Assembly: GCA_000436695.1 (NCBI GenBank)
Contig: HF992621.1
Coordinates: forward strand, 1 to 14,710
Direction: 5' to 3'
DNA from: Prevotella sp. CAG:1185
GTDB lineage: Bacteria > Bacteroidota > Bacteroidia > Bacteroidales > Bacteroidaceae
DNA: 14,710 bases
Shown piece by piece: positions 1 to 7,676 of this stretch. Made by a program: the position numbers and the translations under genes. The stretch's first letter is position 1; the number at the start of each line of letters is the position of its first letter. The notes under the pieces are model-generated. The model saw only the letters and a list, made by a program, of their open reading frames with translations. It ran no database searches and was not told the DNA's origin.

Positions 1-687
1 GAGTGTCTCCGTCTTTGACAGTTCCACGAGAGCCTGACGGTATGTTACTTCCGATGTCAGTCCGCCTTCATAGCGTATGCGTGCAAGATGTTCGCTCTCC
101 CTGCGTGCCGTTACGGTCTGGTGTACAATTGACAGTTCGTTGTCAAGTGCTACAAGTTCATAATATGTCTGTGCCACCTGCGCAATGAGGCTTATCTGCA
201 GTGCGCGCCGGTTTTCTACAGAAGCCATAAACTCTGCAATGCTTTCATCATGAGCCCAGCGCAGTTTTCCCCACAAGTCGAGTTCCCACGACATTGCAGC
301 TTTCAGGTCAAACTGATTGCTGTTGCTGTGATGCTCTCTTTCTTTTTCGGCATAGATTTTTGCTCCGAACGCAGGAAACATATTGGCGTAGTTTATACGT
401 CGCATCTCTGCCAGCTCTTTTATTCTGGCTGCCGCCATCTGCATATCCTTGTTGTAGACAAGAGATTTGGATATAAGCCCTTGCAGGATAGTATCCGTGT
501 AAACCTCTTTCCATGAGATGTCCGCAATAGATGCCGAGTCAGTGTTTCCCTCATCGGTCAGTGCTGCCGGCAGTTCAATATTCGGACGTGTGTATTTTCT
601 GCCTATCTGACAGGCAGACAGACTTATTGCGGCCGTTAATATCAGCGCGTGTATTATATATTTCAATCCGTGTCTCATAATTGTCAT
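1..687 (-). CDS. Outer-membrane efflux lipoprotein, OprM/NodT (OEP) family, C-terminus beyond window
   Basis: This is the outer-membrane channel of the RND pump encoded just upstream; such trimers form the exit duct through which substrates leave the cell. I translated it by hand, and 229 codons are visible before the left edge cuts it (family members are usually about 450-480 residues). The N-terminus has a basic and hydrophobic signal ending in a lipobox (LSAC, Cys26). Next come the PxIELP segment typical of the family after the lipid anchor, the first OEP helical repeat, and WELDLWGKLR at about 134-143, a hallmark of NodT/OprM proteins. The ATG at 687 overlaps the stop of the RND gene as ATGA, suggesting translational coupling. 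A second in-frame ATG at 678 would remove only three residues. Family assignment is firm; substrate specificity cannot be read from this part. Confidence 0.92.
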   Translation of the reverse strand, partial: MTIMRHGLKYIIHALILTAAISLSACQIGRKYTRPNIELPAALTDEGNTDSASIADISWKEVYTDTILQGLISKSLVYNKDMQMAAARIKELAEMRRINYANMFPAFGAKIYAEKEREHHSNSNQFDLKAAMSWELDLWGKLRWAHDESIAEFMASVENRRALQISLIAQVAQTYYELVALDNELSIVHQTVTARRESEHLARIRYEGGLTSEVTYRQALVELSKTETL

Positions 688-3600
688 TGCTGTGCTATGG
701 CTTTTTCTTCCTTGTTTCCTTTCTTGGTCTTCAATCTGTTTTTGGCTTTATATATTGCAATGAAGAAGAATGGGATGAGCTGTATACCTATGAAAACGGC
801 TGCCAGCATTCCGAAGAACACGCCCGTGCCGATAGCCTTTCGGCTTGCTGCTCCCGGTCCTGATGCAAGCACCATTGGGAGTATGCCCAGTATGAATGCG
901 AACGACGTCATAAGTATCGGGCGGAAGCGCAGTCTTGCCGCATGCAGCGTGGCTTTCAGTACATTTACTCCCGCATCGGTTTCATCCTTCGCAAACTCTA
1001 CAATAAGTATGGCGTTTTTAGCCGCAAGTCCCATAAGCATCACCAGTCCGATCTGGAAGTATGTGTCGTTTTCAAGTCCGCATACTGCAATACCTATATA
1101 GGCTCCCAATGCTGCTACAGGCAACGAAAGCAGCACCGCAATAGGGACGCTCCAACTTTCATACAGTGCGGCGAGGAACAGGAATACGAAAATAAATACC
1201 AACGAGAGTATTATTCCAGTCTGTCCTCCGGCCTGTTTCTCCTGATATGACAGTCCGCTCCATTCGAGTCCTATATTGTCAGGCAGATGTTCCTTTACAA
1301 GTTCTTCCATTATGTCCATTGCCTGTCCCGAACTGTAGCCATGCGCTGCAGTGCCTCTTATTATTGCCGTGTTGAACATGTTAAAGCGCTTTATGCTGCC
1401 CGGGCCTGTGGTATATTCGGTATTGCCCAATGCTGTCAGTGGAATCATGTCGCCGTTAGAGCCGCGTACATAGTAGAGGCTTATGTTGTCGCGGTGTTCT
1501 CTGTAGGGAGCTTCAGCCTGTATGTAGACTCTATAAATGCGGTTGAACATATTAAAGTCGTTGACATACACCGATCCCGTATAGGCTTTCATTGTAGAGA
1601 ACACGTCGGCCATTGGCACACCGAGCATCTTCACCTTATCCCTGTCGACGTCGAAGTAAAGTTGCGGTATTTCAGCCTGCAGCGATGACGACAGACCTGA
1701 CAGCTCTTTACGCATTGAGGCATAGTGCATCAGCGTGTCGGCAGCGTTTACCAGATCATCATAAGTTGCGTCGCCGTGAGCTTCGAGTTGCATCTCGAAT
1801 CCTCCTGACGTACCCAAACCGGGAATTACAGGAGGCGTTGACAGATAAAACTTACACTCAGGATATTCCGATAGTTCACGGCTTACGCTTGCCATGATGT
1901 CCTCTATGGTGTTATCGTCACGCTCTTTCCATTCTTTCAGTATAACGGTGAGCTGAGCCCTAGTCTGGCTTGTTCCCACGCGCGGACTTGATCCTGTTAC
2001 GTTCTGCACGTATTCAACAGCGGGATTCTTCATCAGAAAATTCACCGCCCTTTCAGTTACGGCACGTGTGCGTTCGAGCGTCGTACCTTCGGGCATTTCA
2101 AGTTCCACGGTGAAATATCCCTGGTCTTCCGACGGCAGGAAGCTGGTAGGCGTAAGCTTGTTGAATATGAAGATGGCAATCAGAATCATGCAGAACCCCA
2201 CGCCCACACGACGTGGATTCTTGATTATTCTTGATATTCCTGCTATATATTTGTTGTTGCCCAGGTCGAGCCATCTGTTTATAGCCGTGAACACTTTGTT
2301 CTTAGGCTTGTTTTTGTCTGTAGGCTTGAGTATCAGAGAACACATTACAGGGCTGAGCGTAAGCGCCACGATGGTAGAAAGCAGCACCGAGATTACAATT
2401 GTAACACTGAACTGGCGGTACAGCTGTCCTGTTATGCCCGACAGAAAACTTACAGGAACAAACACGGCTGCCAGTACAAGCGACGTGGCTATAAGCGCTC
2501 CCGTAAGTCCGTTCATTGCCTTCTTGGTGGCTTCATACGCACTAAGATGTTCCTCTTCCATTATGCGCTCCACATTCTCCACGACGACAATGGCGTCGTC
2601 TACCACAAGGCCTATGGCAAGCACAAGACCAAGCAGGGTGAGCATGTTGAGCGAGAAACCTAAAATCAGCATGAATCCGAATGTTCCTACCAGTGAGATT
2701 GGTACGGCCACAAGCGGGATGAGTGTGGCTCGCCAGCTCTGAAGGAAAAGGAATACTACGATGATTACGAGTACAAGAGCTTCAAACAGAGTCTTGTATA
2801 CCTCGTGGATTGACTCCGATATGTATGTTGTCATATCGAACGGTATCTCGTAGTTTACGCCCTCGGGGAAGTTGTGGCTTATTTCCTCCATTGTCTTCTT
2901 TACGTTCTCTGCCACTTCCATTGCGTTTGCCCCTGGCAGCATGTATATGCCGAGTACGGCTGCGTTGCCGCCGTTTATTCCACTCTCGGTATTGTACGAC
3001 TGTGCTTCGAGAGAAACTCTTGCCACGTCTCTCAGGCGTATGAACGAGCCGTCGGCATTGGCTCTTAACACTATTTCTTCAAACTGCCCAACAGTGGACA
3101 GACGTCCTTGCGCCGTGATGGGTATCGTGAAGTCGAGTCCCTTTACGGGCTGTTGTCCCAGTACGCCGGCAGCCGACTCTCTGTTCTGGTCTTTAAGGGC
3201 ATTCTGCACGTCCTGCACCGTTAGGCCGAAGCTTGCCAGGCGTGCCGGGTCAAGCCATATCTGCATGGCATAGTAGCGGCTGCCCACGTTAGACACGCGT
3301 CCCACTCCCGGTATTCGTCTTAACAGGTCGACCACGTTCAGTGTGGCAAAGTTGCTGAGATATATTTCATCAAACTTTGTGTCGTTTGATGTCAGACAGA
3401 TAGTCATCAGCTGGCTTGCAGCCTGCTTTTCAATCTCGATGCCGTTTTGCACCACTTCTGCCGGCAGACGCGACTCAGCCAGTTTTATGCGGTTCTGTAT
3501 TTCCACTGCCGACAGGTCAGGATCGGCAGAAATGTCAAACGTCACTGTTGCCGAGAACGAGCCGGAGTTGGAGCTGTTTGACTCCATATAAATCATGCCC

Positions 3601-3821
3601 GGAGTTCCGTTCAGCTCTTGCTCTATAGGCGTGGCCACAGCCTGCGACACGGTAAGCGCACTGGCTCCCGGATAGGACGCACTGATTTTGACCACCGGAG
3701 GTGTTATTTGCGGATACTGGTCTATGGGCAGCATTGTCAGTCCGATAAGTCCAACAATGACTATTAGGACTGATATTACTATCGAAAAGACCGGTCTGTC
3801 TATGAAGAAGTTTACTTTCAT
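684..3821 (-). CDS. RND multidrug efflux transporter, HAE1 (AcrB/MexB-like) family
   Basis: This is a proton-driven inner-membrane antiporter that captures hydrophobic or amphiphilic compounds from the periplasm and outer leaflet and passes them to the outer-membrane channel. It has 1045 residues, full length for AcrB. TM1 lies at about 11-29 (FFIDRPVFSIVISVL opening), TM2-6 at about 342-498, TM7 at about 539-556 and TM8-12 at about 869-1025, with two large periplasmic porter/docking loops between. The proton-relay residues are present: Asp408 and Asp409 in GLVVDDAIVVVENVER, and Lys935 in GLAAKNAILIVEFAKD, equivalent to AcrB D407, D408 and K940. The double Asp and the Lys place it with HAE1 drug pumps and not metal pumps. 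It is the second gene of an adaptor-pump-channel operon: 19 bases separate it from the adaptor and it overlaps the channel gene by four. The order matches the Bacteroides fragilis bmeABC operons. The exact drugs cannot be inferred. Confidence 0.96.
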   Translation of the reverse strand: MKVNFFIDRPVFSIVISVLIVIVGLIGLTMLPIDQYPQITPPVVKISASYPGASALTVSQAVATPIEQELNGTPGMIYMESNSSNSGSFSATVTFDISADPDLSAVEIQNRIKLAESRLPAEVVQNGIEIEKQAASQLMTICLTSNDTKFDEIYLSNFATLNVVDLLRRIPGVGRVSNVGSRYYAMQIWLDPARLASFGLTVQDVQNALKDQNRESAAGVLGQQPVKGLDFTIPITAQGRLSTVGQFEEIVLRANADGSFIRLRDVARVSLEAQSYNTESGINGGNAAVLGIYMLPGANAMEVAENVKKTMEEISHNFPEGVNYEIPFDMTTYISESIHEVYKTLFEALVLVIIVVFLFLQSWRATLIPLVAVPISLVGTFGFMLILGFSLNMLTLLGLVLAIGLVVDDAIVVVENVERIMEEEHLSAYEATKKAMNGLTGALIATSLVLAAVFVPVSFLSGITGQLYRQFSVTIVISVLLSTIVALTLSPVMCSLILKPTDKNKPKNKVFTAINRWLDLGNNKYIAGISRIIKNPRRVGVGFCMILIAIFIFNKLTPTSFLPSEDQGYFTVELEMPEGTTLERTRAVTERAVNFLMKNPAVEYVQNVTGSSPRVGTSQTRAQLTVILKEWKERDDNTIEDIMASVSRELSEYPECKFYLSTPPVIPGLGTSGGFEMQLEAHGDATYDDLVNAADTLMHYASMRKELSGLSSSLQAEIPQLYFDVDRDKVKMLGVPMADVFSTMKAYTGSVYVNDFNMFNRIYRVYIQAEAPYREHRDNISLYYVRGSNGDMIPLTALGNTEYTTGPGSIKRFNMFNTAIIRGTAAHGYSSGQAMDIMEELVKEHLPDNIGLEWSGLSYQEKQAGGQTGIILSLVFIFVFLFLAALYESWSVPIAVLLSLPVAALGAYIGIAVCGLENDTYFQIGLVMLMGLAAKNAILIVEFAKDETDAGVNVLKATLHAARLRFRPILMTSFAFILGILPMVLASGPGAASRKAIGTGVFFGMLAAVFIGIQLIPFFFIAIYKAKNRLKTKKGNKEEKAIAQQ

Positions 3822-3840
3822 CTATTCGTAAGCTTTTGTT

Positions 3841-5046
3841 TTAATTGTTTTTTGCATGCAGACGTGCCACCGTCTTCTTTCTGTTGGCCACGCGTACTTT
3901 CATTCCTGGCGTAAGCTTGTGGTATCCCTCGCTGATTATGGTTTCGCCCGGGGCTAGTCCTCTCTCCACTACAACCTTGTTGCCAAATTCAGGCCCAAGC
4001 TCTATAAAGCGGCGTTCGGCCGTAGAGTCGCGTCTCATGACGAATACATAAGCTCCACCTTTCTCAATGATGAGTGCCTTTTGAGGTACAACAGTTGCGT
4101 TTTCGCGAATATCGAGCAATGCGTGTACTTTAGTAAACTGTCCCGGAAGCAACACGTGATCGGGGTTTGGCATTTCTGCACGTACAGAGAATGTTCCGGT
4201 CTTCGGACTTACTTGCGGTTCGGCAAAGTCAACAAGTCCCTTGTATGGATATTTGCTGTTGTCGGGCAGCGTTATTGTTACATACGGCTGCCATGAGCGC
4301 GACGAGTCGCGCTGTCCGAGGTTAATGTTTCTCTCCTTGCTCTTAAGATAGTCGAGCGCTGTCATGCTGAAGTCTATCAGCACGGTGTCGCTCTTAACTA
4401 CAGTTGCCAGCAGCGACTTTCCGCCCGTACCCACAAGTGTGCCAAGGTCTACAAGTCTTTCGCTGATATATCCTGATATAGGCGAGCGCACGTAGGTGTA
4501 GCTCAGTTCCTGTTCAGCCTGAACAAGGTCGGCACGGCTCATGCCCATGCTTGCCACAGCCGTCTCATACGCCGCCGTGGCGTTGTCAAGGTCAAGGCGG
4601 CTGGCGGCATTCTGCTCAAACAAGGGGCGTATGCGCTCAAGGTCGCGCCTGGTTTTCAGCATCATCGCCGAGTCCTTGCGCAGCTGTGCGCGTGCCTTGT
4701 CAACCTTTGCCTTATACTGGCGCTGGTCAATAACAAAGAGTATCTGTCCTTTTTTGACGTATGTTCCTTCGGCAAATGCCATTTTTTCAAGAAAGCCTTC
4801 CACTCTGGCTCGCACCTCCACAAACTGATGCGCACGTATGCGGCCTACATAGTCGCCGTAAATCTCAACATCTTCCACGCCGACTTTCTCTACAGAAACG
4901 ACTGGTATCTCAGGTGCCTTTTTCTTAGGCCATGTCATTATTACGTATCCTGCTATAACGGCTACGATGCAACAGGACATTAATATCAGGCGTTTTTTGC
5001 GCAACTTTAGTTCTTTTTTGGCGAAAAATTGTTTTATTCTCATCAT
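3841..5046 (-). CDS. RND periplasmic adaptor (membrane fusion protein), AcrA/MexA family
   Basis: This protein bridges the AcrB-like pump and the OprM-like channel in the periplasm. It has 401 residues. The N-terminus is strongly basic (KKELKLRKKR), followed by one hydrophobic segment at about 20-38. The first lipoyl half-domain is at about 74-110 (AEGTYVKKGQILFVID). A helical hairpin spans about 111-182, and the second lipoyl half is at about 183-215 (YTYVRSPISGYISERLVDLG). A beta-barrel and a membrane-proximal domain follow to the C-terminus. Although Cys25/Cys26 follow Leu-Met-Ser, the hydrophobic stretch continues past them, so I read it as an uncleaved membrane anchor and not a lipobox. 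Start: two adjacent ATGs at 5046 and 5043, with no convincing Shine-Dalgarno. It is the first gene of the operon, and a perfect Bacteroidota promoter lies about 330 bases upstream, leaving a long leader. Confidence 0.95.
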   Translation of the reverse strand: MMRIKQFFAKKELKLRKKRLILMSCCIVAVIAGYVIMTWPKKKAPEIPVVSVEKVGVEDVEIYGDYVGRIRAHQFVEVRARVEGFLEKMAFAEGTYVKKGQILFVIDQRQYKAKVDKARAQLRKDSAMMLKTRRDLERIRPLFEQNAASRLDLDNATAAYETAVASMGMSRADLVQAEQELSYTYVRSPISGYISERLVDLGTLVGTGGKSLLATVVKSDTVLIDFSMTALDYLKSKERNINLGQRDSSRSWQPYVTITLPDNSKYPYKGLVDFAEPQVSPKTGTFSVRAEMPNPDHVLLPGQFTKVHALLDIRENATVVPQKALIIEKGGAYVFVMRRDSTAERRFIELGPEFGNKVVVERGLAPGETIISEGYHKLTPGMKVRVANRKKTVARLHAKNN

Positions 5047-5136
5047 TGATATTGTCAGTATGTTGATACTTTAAGTTTATGTGTAACTAATAATTTTTTT
5101 CTAAATATAATTCACTTCCTTACGGGTTAATGCCAA

Positions 5137-5216
5137 TGGCAGCATATCGTTACGAGTTATTTTATAACTTTCATCATTTATTTAAATACGTGGTAATGCT
5201 GTTCCTCAAGCTGCCA
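5137..5216 (-). promoter_or_regulatory. Long-range stem in the drug-pump operon leader
   Basis: TGGCAGC (5216-5210 on the minus strand) is complementary to GCTGCCA (5143-5137), a 7-bp stem closing a 66-base loop. Inside the loop a smaller 6-bp hairpin (5155-5160 with 5164-5169) can form. The structure lies within the predicted 5' untranslated region of the adaptor gene. Whether it folds or matters is not known. Confidence 0.3.
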
Positions 5217-5223
5217 AGTATAT

Positions 5224-5239
5224 AGGCATCTCAATGCCT
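5224..5239 (-). promoter_or_regulatory. Short leader hairpin over the stop of the leader ORF
   Basis: AGGCAT and ATGCCT form a 6-bp stem with a four-base loop. On the minus-strand RNA the loop is UGAG and includes the UGA stop of the candidate leader ORF. The ATGCC arm could instead pair with GGCAT at 5132-5136 (minus strand), which would allow alternative folds. No U-run follows, so it is not a terminator. Confidence 0.35.
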
Positions 5240-5299
5240 CATTTCGTCACACGGCTCATCGGCCTGTTCTTCGCTGTGCATAAACTGTCGAAGGGGCAT
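5231..5299 (-). CDS. Possible 22-residue leader peptide ORF upstream of the drug-pump operon
   Basis: A short ORF (begins MPLRQFMHSEEQADEPCD, ends EMRH) lies inside the long leader of the pump operon. It is preceded by AAAGGAAC with a six-base gap to the ATG (5299), a better ribosome binding site than those of the large genes here. Its TGA lies in the loop of a 6-bp hairpin at 5224-5239, so a ribosome finishing it would disrupt that structure. The frame is also open from an ATG at 5371, at the predicted transcript start, which would give 46 residues. The peptide resembles nothing I know and may be coincidental. Placement in a structured efflux-operon leader is the only functional hint. Confidence 0.3.
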   Translation of the reverse strand: MPLRQFMHSEEQADEPCDEMRH

Positions 5300-5374
5300 A
5301 AATGTTCCTTTGTTTATTTTATTCTTATGGCTTTTTGTCATTATAAATGTAATATTTCGTGTTTTTATCATCTG

Positions 5375-5406
5375 CAAATATAGTCTTTTAGTTTCATACA
5401 TCCAAA
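5375..5406 (-). promoter_or_regulatory. Bacteroidota sigma-ABfr promoter for the drug-pump operon
   Basis: On the minus strand a TTTG -33 element (5406-5403) is followed by exactly 20 bases and then TATATTTG (5382-5375). This is a perfect match to the TAnnTTTG -7 consensus of the Bacteroidota primary sigma factor, continued by the frequent CA. The start site would fall near 5370, giving an untranslated leader of about 325 bases before the adaptor gene at 5046. I found no other TAnnTTTG on this strand between here and the gene. Confidence 0.75.
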
Positions 5407-5512
5407 CAAAGACATTACGTACTGATAGATTAATGTTAATTTGGCGAAAGATAGGTGTTACTTCATCTAAAATCGGATAATTATAAAAAGGCAAAAAATC
5501 ATAAGGAAAACA

Positions 5513-5658
5513 TACGTTTGATGTTAACAAACACTCAAAACGGATGCCGTCTCGATGCTGACTGTAAGCAAAACAAGACGTGTTGGTTTCAGATTGTTAA
5601 CCTATTGTTTAAGAGTCGTAACTCGGCCACTTTTGATACGAAAGTGGCCGAGTTTTTT
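5513..5658 (+). ncRNA. Possible small RNA ending at the plus-strand terminator
   Basis: A TACGTTTG sequence (5513-5520) fits the Bacteroidota -7 consensus on the plus strand. A transcript from about 5527 to the terminator at 5658 would be roughly 130 bases. I see no matching -33 TTTG at the expected distance. The interval has a small hairpin at its beginning (GTTTG 5516-5520 with CAAAC 5528-5532). It is a candidate only because a strong oriented terminator exists without a gene. Confidence 0.25.
5620..5658 (+). terminator. Strong intrinsic terminator pointing along the plus strand
   Basis: A perfect 14-bp stem (5620-5633 with 5641-5654) with a seven-base loop runs into six T residues (5653-5658) on the plus strand. 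On the minus strand the stem is followed by ACGACTC, with no U-run, so the geometry fits only plus-strand transcription. No plus-strand protein gene precedes it in the window, which raises the possibility of a small RNA ending here. Confidence 0.75.
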
Positions 5659-5662
5659 ATCG

Positions 5663-5714
5663 AAAACAAATGGGTTAGAAACTCTATTTAACTGAGTTGC
5701 TAACCCATTTGTTA
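5663..5714 (-). terminator. Hairpin terminator after the histidine kinase gene
   Basis: Arms 5700-5713 and 5665-5678 form a perfect 14-bp stem. After one mismatch it extends by a 5-bp inner stem (5680-5684 with 5694-5698) around a nine-base loop. On the minus strand the stem ends in TTTGTTTT, a modest U-run. It starts seven bases beyond the kinase stop codon, so it most likely ends the regulator-kinase transcript and separates it from the drug-pump operon. Confidence 0.65.
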
Positions 5715-5720
5715 TTTAAT

Positions 5721-6950
5721 TCATTTGTTGCCGTTGTCCGTAGCCCTTGCAAAGGATCCGTGTGCAAGTCGCATAATGATTGTGGTTCCTGCATTTTCTT
5801 CAGACTCAATCTTAACCATAATGCCGTAAAGTTTGAGTATATTCACCGCAAGGCTCATTCCGATGCCGTTGCCCTGAAACGAGCGCGTGTTGGCAGCGCG
5901 ATAGAAAGGCTGCGTGATGTATGGAATGTCCGACTTGGGTATGCCTATGCCCTTGTCCTTTATCACAACGGATTTTTCGTTGAGAGTTATGTCCACATCG
6001 TCGGACGAGTATTTCAGCGCATTGCGCACAATATTACTGACGGCCATCTTCAGCAGATAAGGATTTGCCATTATGCTGCAACTGTCGCAGCCTTGTGATA
6101 CGTTAAGGCATACACGCTCGTTGTCGGTAAACTGTTTAAGAAAGTCTTTCCATATTATCATTTCACGACTTTCGCCGTCAGACTCGTTCATTGCCATCGA
6201 CAGATACAGCAGCTGCTTTATGGTCTGCGACATTCTTTGAGCCTCCTGTTCAATTCTGTTGAGCGAATCTTCATAGTCGGCAGCGTCGCGTTTCTTCATC
6301 AGCGCAATCTCACATTCGCCTTGTATGGCCGTAAGCGGATTGTTAAGTTCGTGCGACGCATGATGTATGAACTGCCGTTCGCGCTGATACGCCTCATGCA
6401 GCGTGTCGATGTGCCGTTGGGTGTAAAGACGGCTAACCAGAACAACTATGAGTATGCACAGACTTGTTACGCCGATAAGCCAATAGCCCATCTGCCGGTG
6501 GAGATATTCGCCGAGATGCCTGTTGAGCATAACAACGACTATGAAGTTGCCTTCGGGCTTGGGGTAATATACAGCCAGTCCGAGGTTGTCGCCGTGCCTG
6601 AACTTCAGTTCGCCCTTGTCTCTGAGCCTGCTGATCTGTCCGGGCGACATAAATCTGAGCAGCGCCCTGCGCGTGGCGTCCGTCTTGTCGGCGTCGAGCA
6701 CAATCTGTGTCGACACGGGCTTTGCCACGGTGTCGGTGCGGTGCTCCATGTATATGTCGTAGACTCTGTTGCCGCTGCAGCGCTCAAGGTTCTTCTGCGC
6801 AATGAGCTCGGCGCGCTCCTCAAGAAACGAATAATAAAGGTTGTCGGCATAGTCGGACATCCAATACCATAACACGGCAAAAGCCATGCCCATTGCGCAC
6901 AGCGTTATTGCCGAATAAATGAAAATAATCTTATGAGCAATCTTTAGCAT
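5721..6950 (-). CDS. Two-component sensor histidine kinase
   Basis: This membrane sensor autophosphorylates on His and passes the phosphate to the regulator encoded just upstream. It has 409 residues. TM1 lies at about 8-30, a periplasmic sensor of about 120 residues follows, and TM2 lies at about 155-173. The dimerization H-box is FIHHASHELNNPLTAIQGE with phospho-acceptor His200. ATP-binding motifs: N-box SNIVRNALKYS (Asn306, Asn310), G1 DKGIGIP (332-338), F-box PFYRAAN and G2 GNGIGMSLAV (360-369). Only about 27 residues separate TM2 from His200, so there is no room for a HAMP domain. The sensor has scattered His/Cys (Cys58, His70, His119, His145) but no obvious metal-binding cluster, so the signal is unknown. 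It lies 25 bases after the regulator gene and ends at a hairpin terminator. Confidence 0.96.
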   Translation of the reverse strand: MLKIAHKIIFIYSAITLCAMGMAFAVLWYWMSDYADNLYYSFLEERAELIAQKNLERCSGNRVYDIYMEHRTDTVAKPVSTQIVLDADKTDATRRALLRFMSPGQISRLRDKGELKFRHGDNLGLAVYYPKPEGNFIVVVMLNRHLGEYLHRQMGYWLIGVTSLCILIVVLVSRLYTQRHIDTLHEAYQRERQFIHHASHELNNPLTAIQGECEIALMKKRDAADYEDSLNRIEQEAQRMSQTIKQLLYLSMAMNESDGESREMIIWKDFLKQFTDNERVCLNVSQGCDSCSIMANPYLLKMAVSNIVRNALKYSSDDVDITLNEKSVVIKDKGIGIPKSDIPYITQPFYRAANTRSFQGNGIGMSLAVNILKLYGIMVKIESEENAGTTIIMRLAHGSFARATDNGNK

Positions 6951-6975
6951 AATCTTTAATTAACTTGCGTTGAGG

Positions 6976-7653
6976 CTATTCCATTACATATCCCACGCCT
7001 ACCACAGTGCGTATGTATTTGTGGCTGAAGCCCTTGTCGATCTTGTTGCGCAGGTAGTTGACATACACGTCAACCACATTGGTGTTAGTGTTGAAGTTTT
7101 TGTCCCACACGTTTTTCAGCAGCTGCTCACGGCTCAGCACCACTCCGTGGTTATGTATGAAATATTCGAGCAGCCGACATTCTTTCACCGTAAGGTCTAT
7201 CACCACGCCCTCGCGCTCTGCCCTGTGCGCCGACAGATTCAGCACAATATCATTGTAAGTTATTTCAGACGCCACGGCACCGTTATTTGAGCCGCGTCTA
7301 AGCAGTGCGGCTATGCGTGCCTGCAGTTCCTTGAAGCTGAATGGCTTTACCACATAGTCGTCGGCTCCAGCGTTGAGGCCGTCAACAATGTTCTGTGTAG
7401 TGCCCAGAGCGGTGAGAAGCAGCACCGGGGTGGTGTAGCCAAACTGCTCCCTATATCGTTGGCAAAGCTCCAGTCCGCTGATTTTAGGCATGATTATGTC
7501 GAATATCAGCAGGTTGAACACTCCGTTCTGTATTTCGTTCCATCCGCTTTCACCGTCGTAAGCCACCGTTACGTCATATCCGAACTCCTCGAGTCCGCGC
7601 TTAATGAATGAGGCAATGTTCACCTCATCCTCAACCAACAACACCTTGTCCAT
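6976..7653 (-). CDS. OmpR/PhoB-family response regulator
   Basis: This is a cytoplasmic transcription factor activated by phosphorylation from the adjacent kinase. It has 225 residues. The receiver domain (1-118) has the acidic pair Glu8/Asp9 in LLVEDE, phospho-acceptor Asp52 in FDIIMPK, Thr81 in LLLTALG and Lys103 in VVKPFSFKEL. The C-terminal winged helix (about 128-225) shows LTVKECRLLEYFIHNHGVVLS, the recognition-helix region VDVYVNYLRNKID and the wing IRTVVGVGYVM, all typical of OmpR/PhoB regulators. It is the first gene of the regulator-kinase pair and lies 270 bases downstream of the metal pump, so it may have its own promoter or receive read-through. The phased repeats before the metal-pump operon are a plausible target. 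Confidence 0.97.
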   Translation of the reverse strand: MDKVLLVEDEVNIASFIKRGLEEFGYDVTVAYDGESGWNEIQNGVFNLLIFDIIMPKISGLELCQRYREQFGYTTPVLLLTALGTTQNIVDGLNAGADDYVVKPFSFKELQARIAALLRRGSNNGAVASEITYNDIVLNLSAHRAEREGVVIDLTVKECRLLEYFIHNHGVVLSREQLLKNVWDKNFNTNTNVVDVYVNYLRNKIDKGFSHKYIRTVVGVGYVME

Positions 7654-7676
7654 CTCTCAAAAAAATTGTTTAAGAA

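Larger units (their letters stand above)
5047..5720. other. 674-base intergenic region between kinase and drug-pump operon
   Basis: This AT-rich gap holds no convincing long gene. From right to left it contains a hairpin closing the kinase transcript (5665-5713), a strong plus-strand terminator (5620-5658), a possible plus-strand promoter core (5513-5520), a minus-strand promoter (5375-5406), a possible leader ORF (5231-5299), a compact hairpin over its stop codon (5224-5239) and a longer-range stem (5137-5143 with 5210-5216). About 90 bases next to the adaptor start show no element I can name. Confidence 0.8.

Noticed and set aside
2068..2742. 224-codon plus-strand reading frame inside the drug-pump gene
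   Set aside because: It is Ser/Thr/Met-rich, antisense to conserved AcrB-like helices, has no start context and no family resemblance.
5231..5530. 99-codon minus-strand reading frame in the leader region
   Set aside because: Its upper part spans the perfect promoter at 5375-5406, so a full-length message is unlikely. Only the short 3' part is kept as a leader-peptide candidate.
5455..5691. 78-codon plus-strand reading frame across the terminator
   Set aside because: It reads through the strong hairpin and T-run at 5620-5658 into the second hairpin. The predicted protein is partly translated terminator sequence.
6237..6872. 211-codon plus-strand reading frame inside the kinase gene
   Set aside because: It is antisense to the kinase sensor and H-box, whose motifs are intact. 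No domain is seen.
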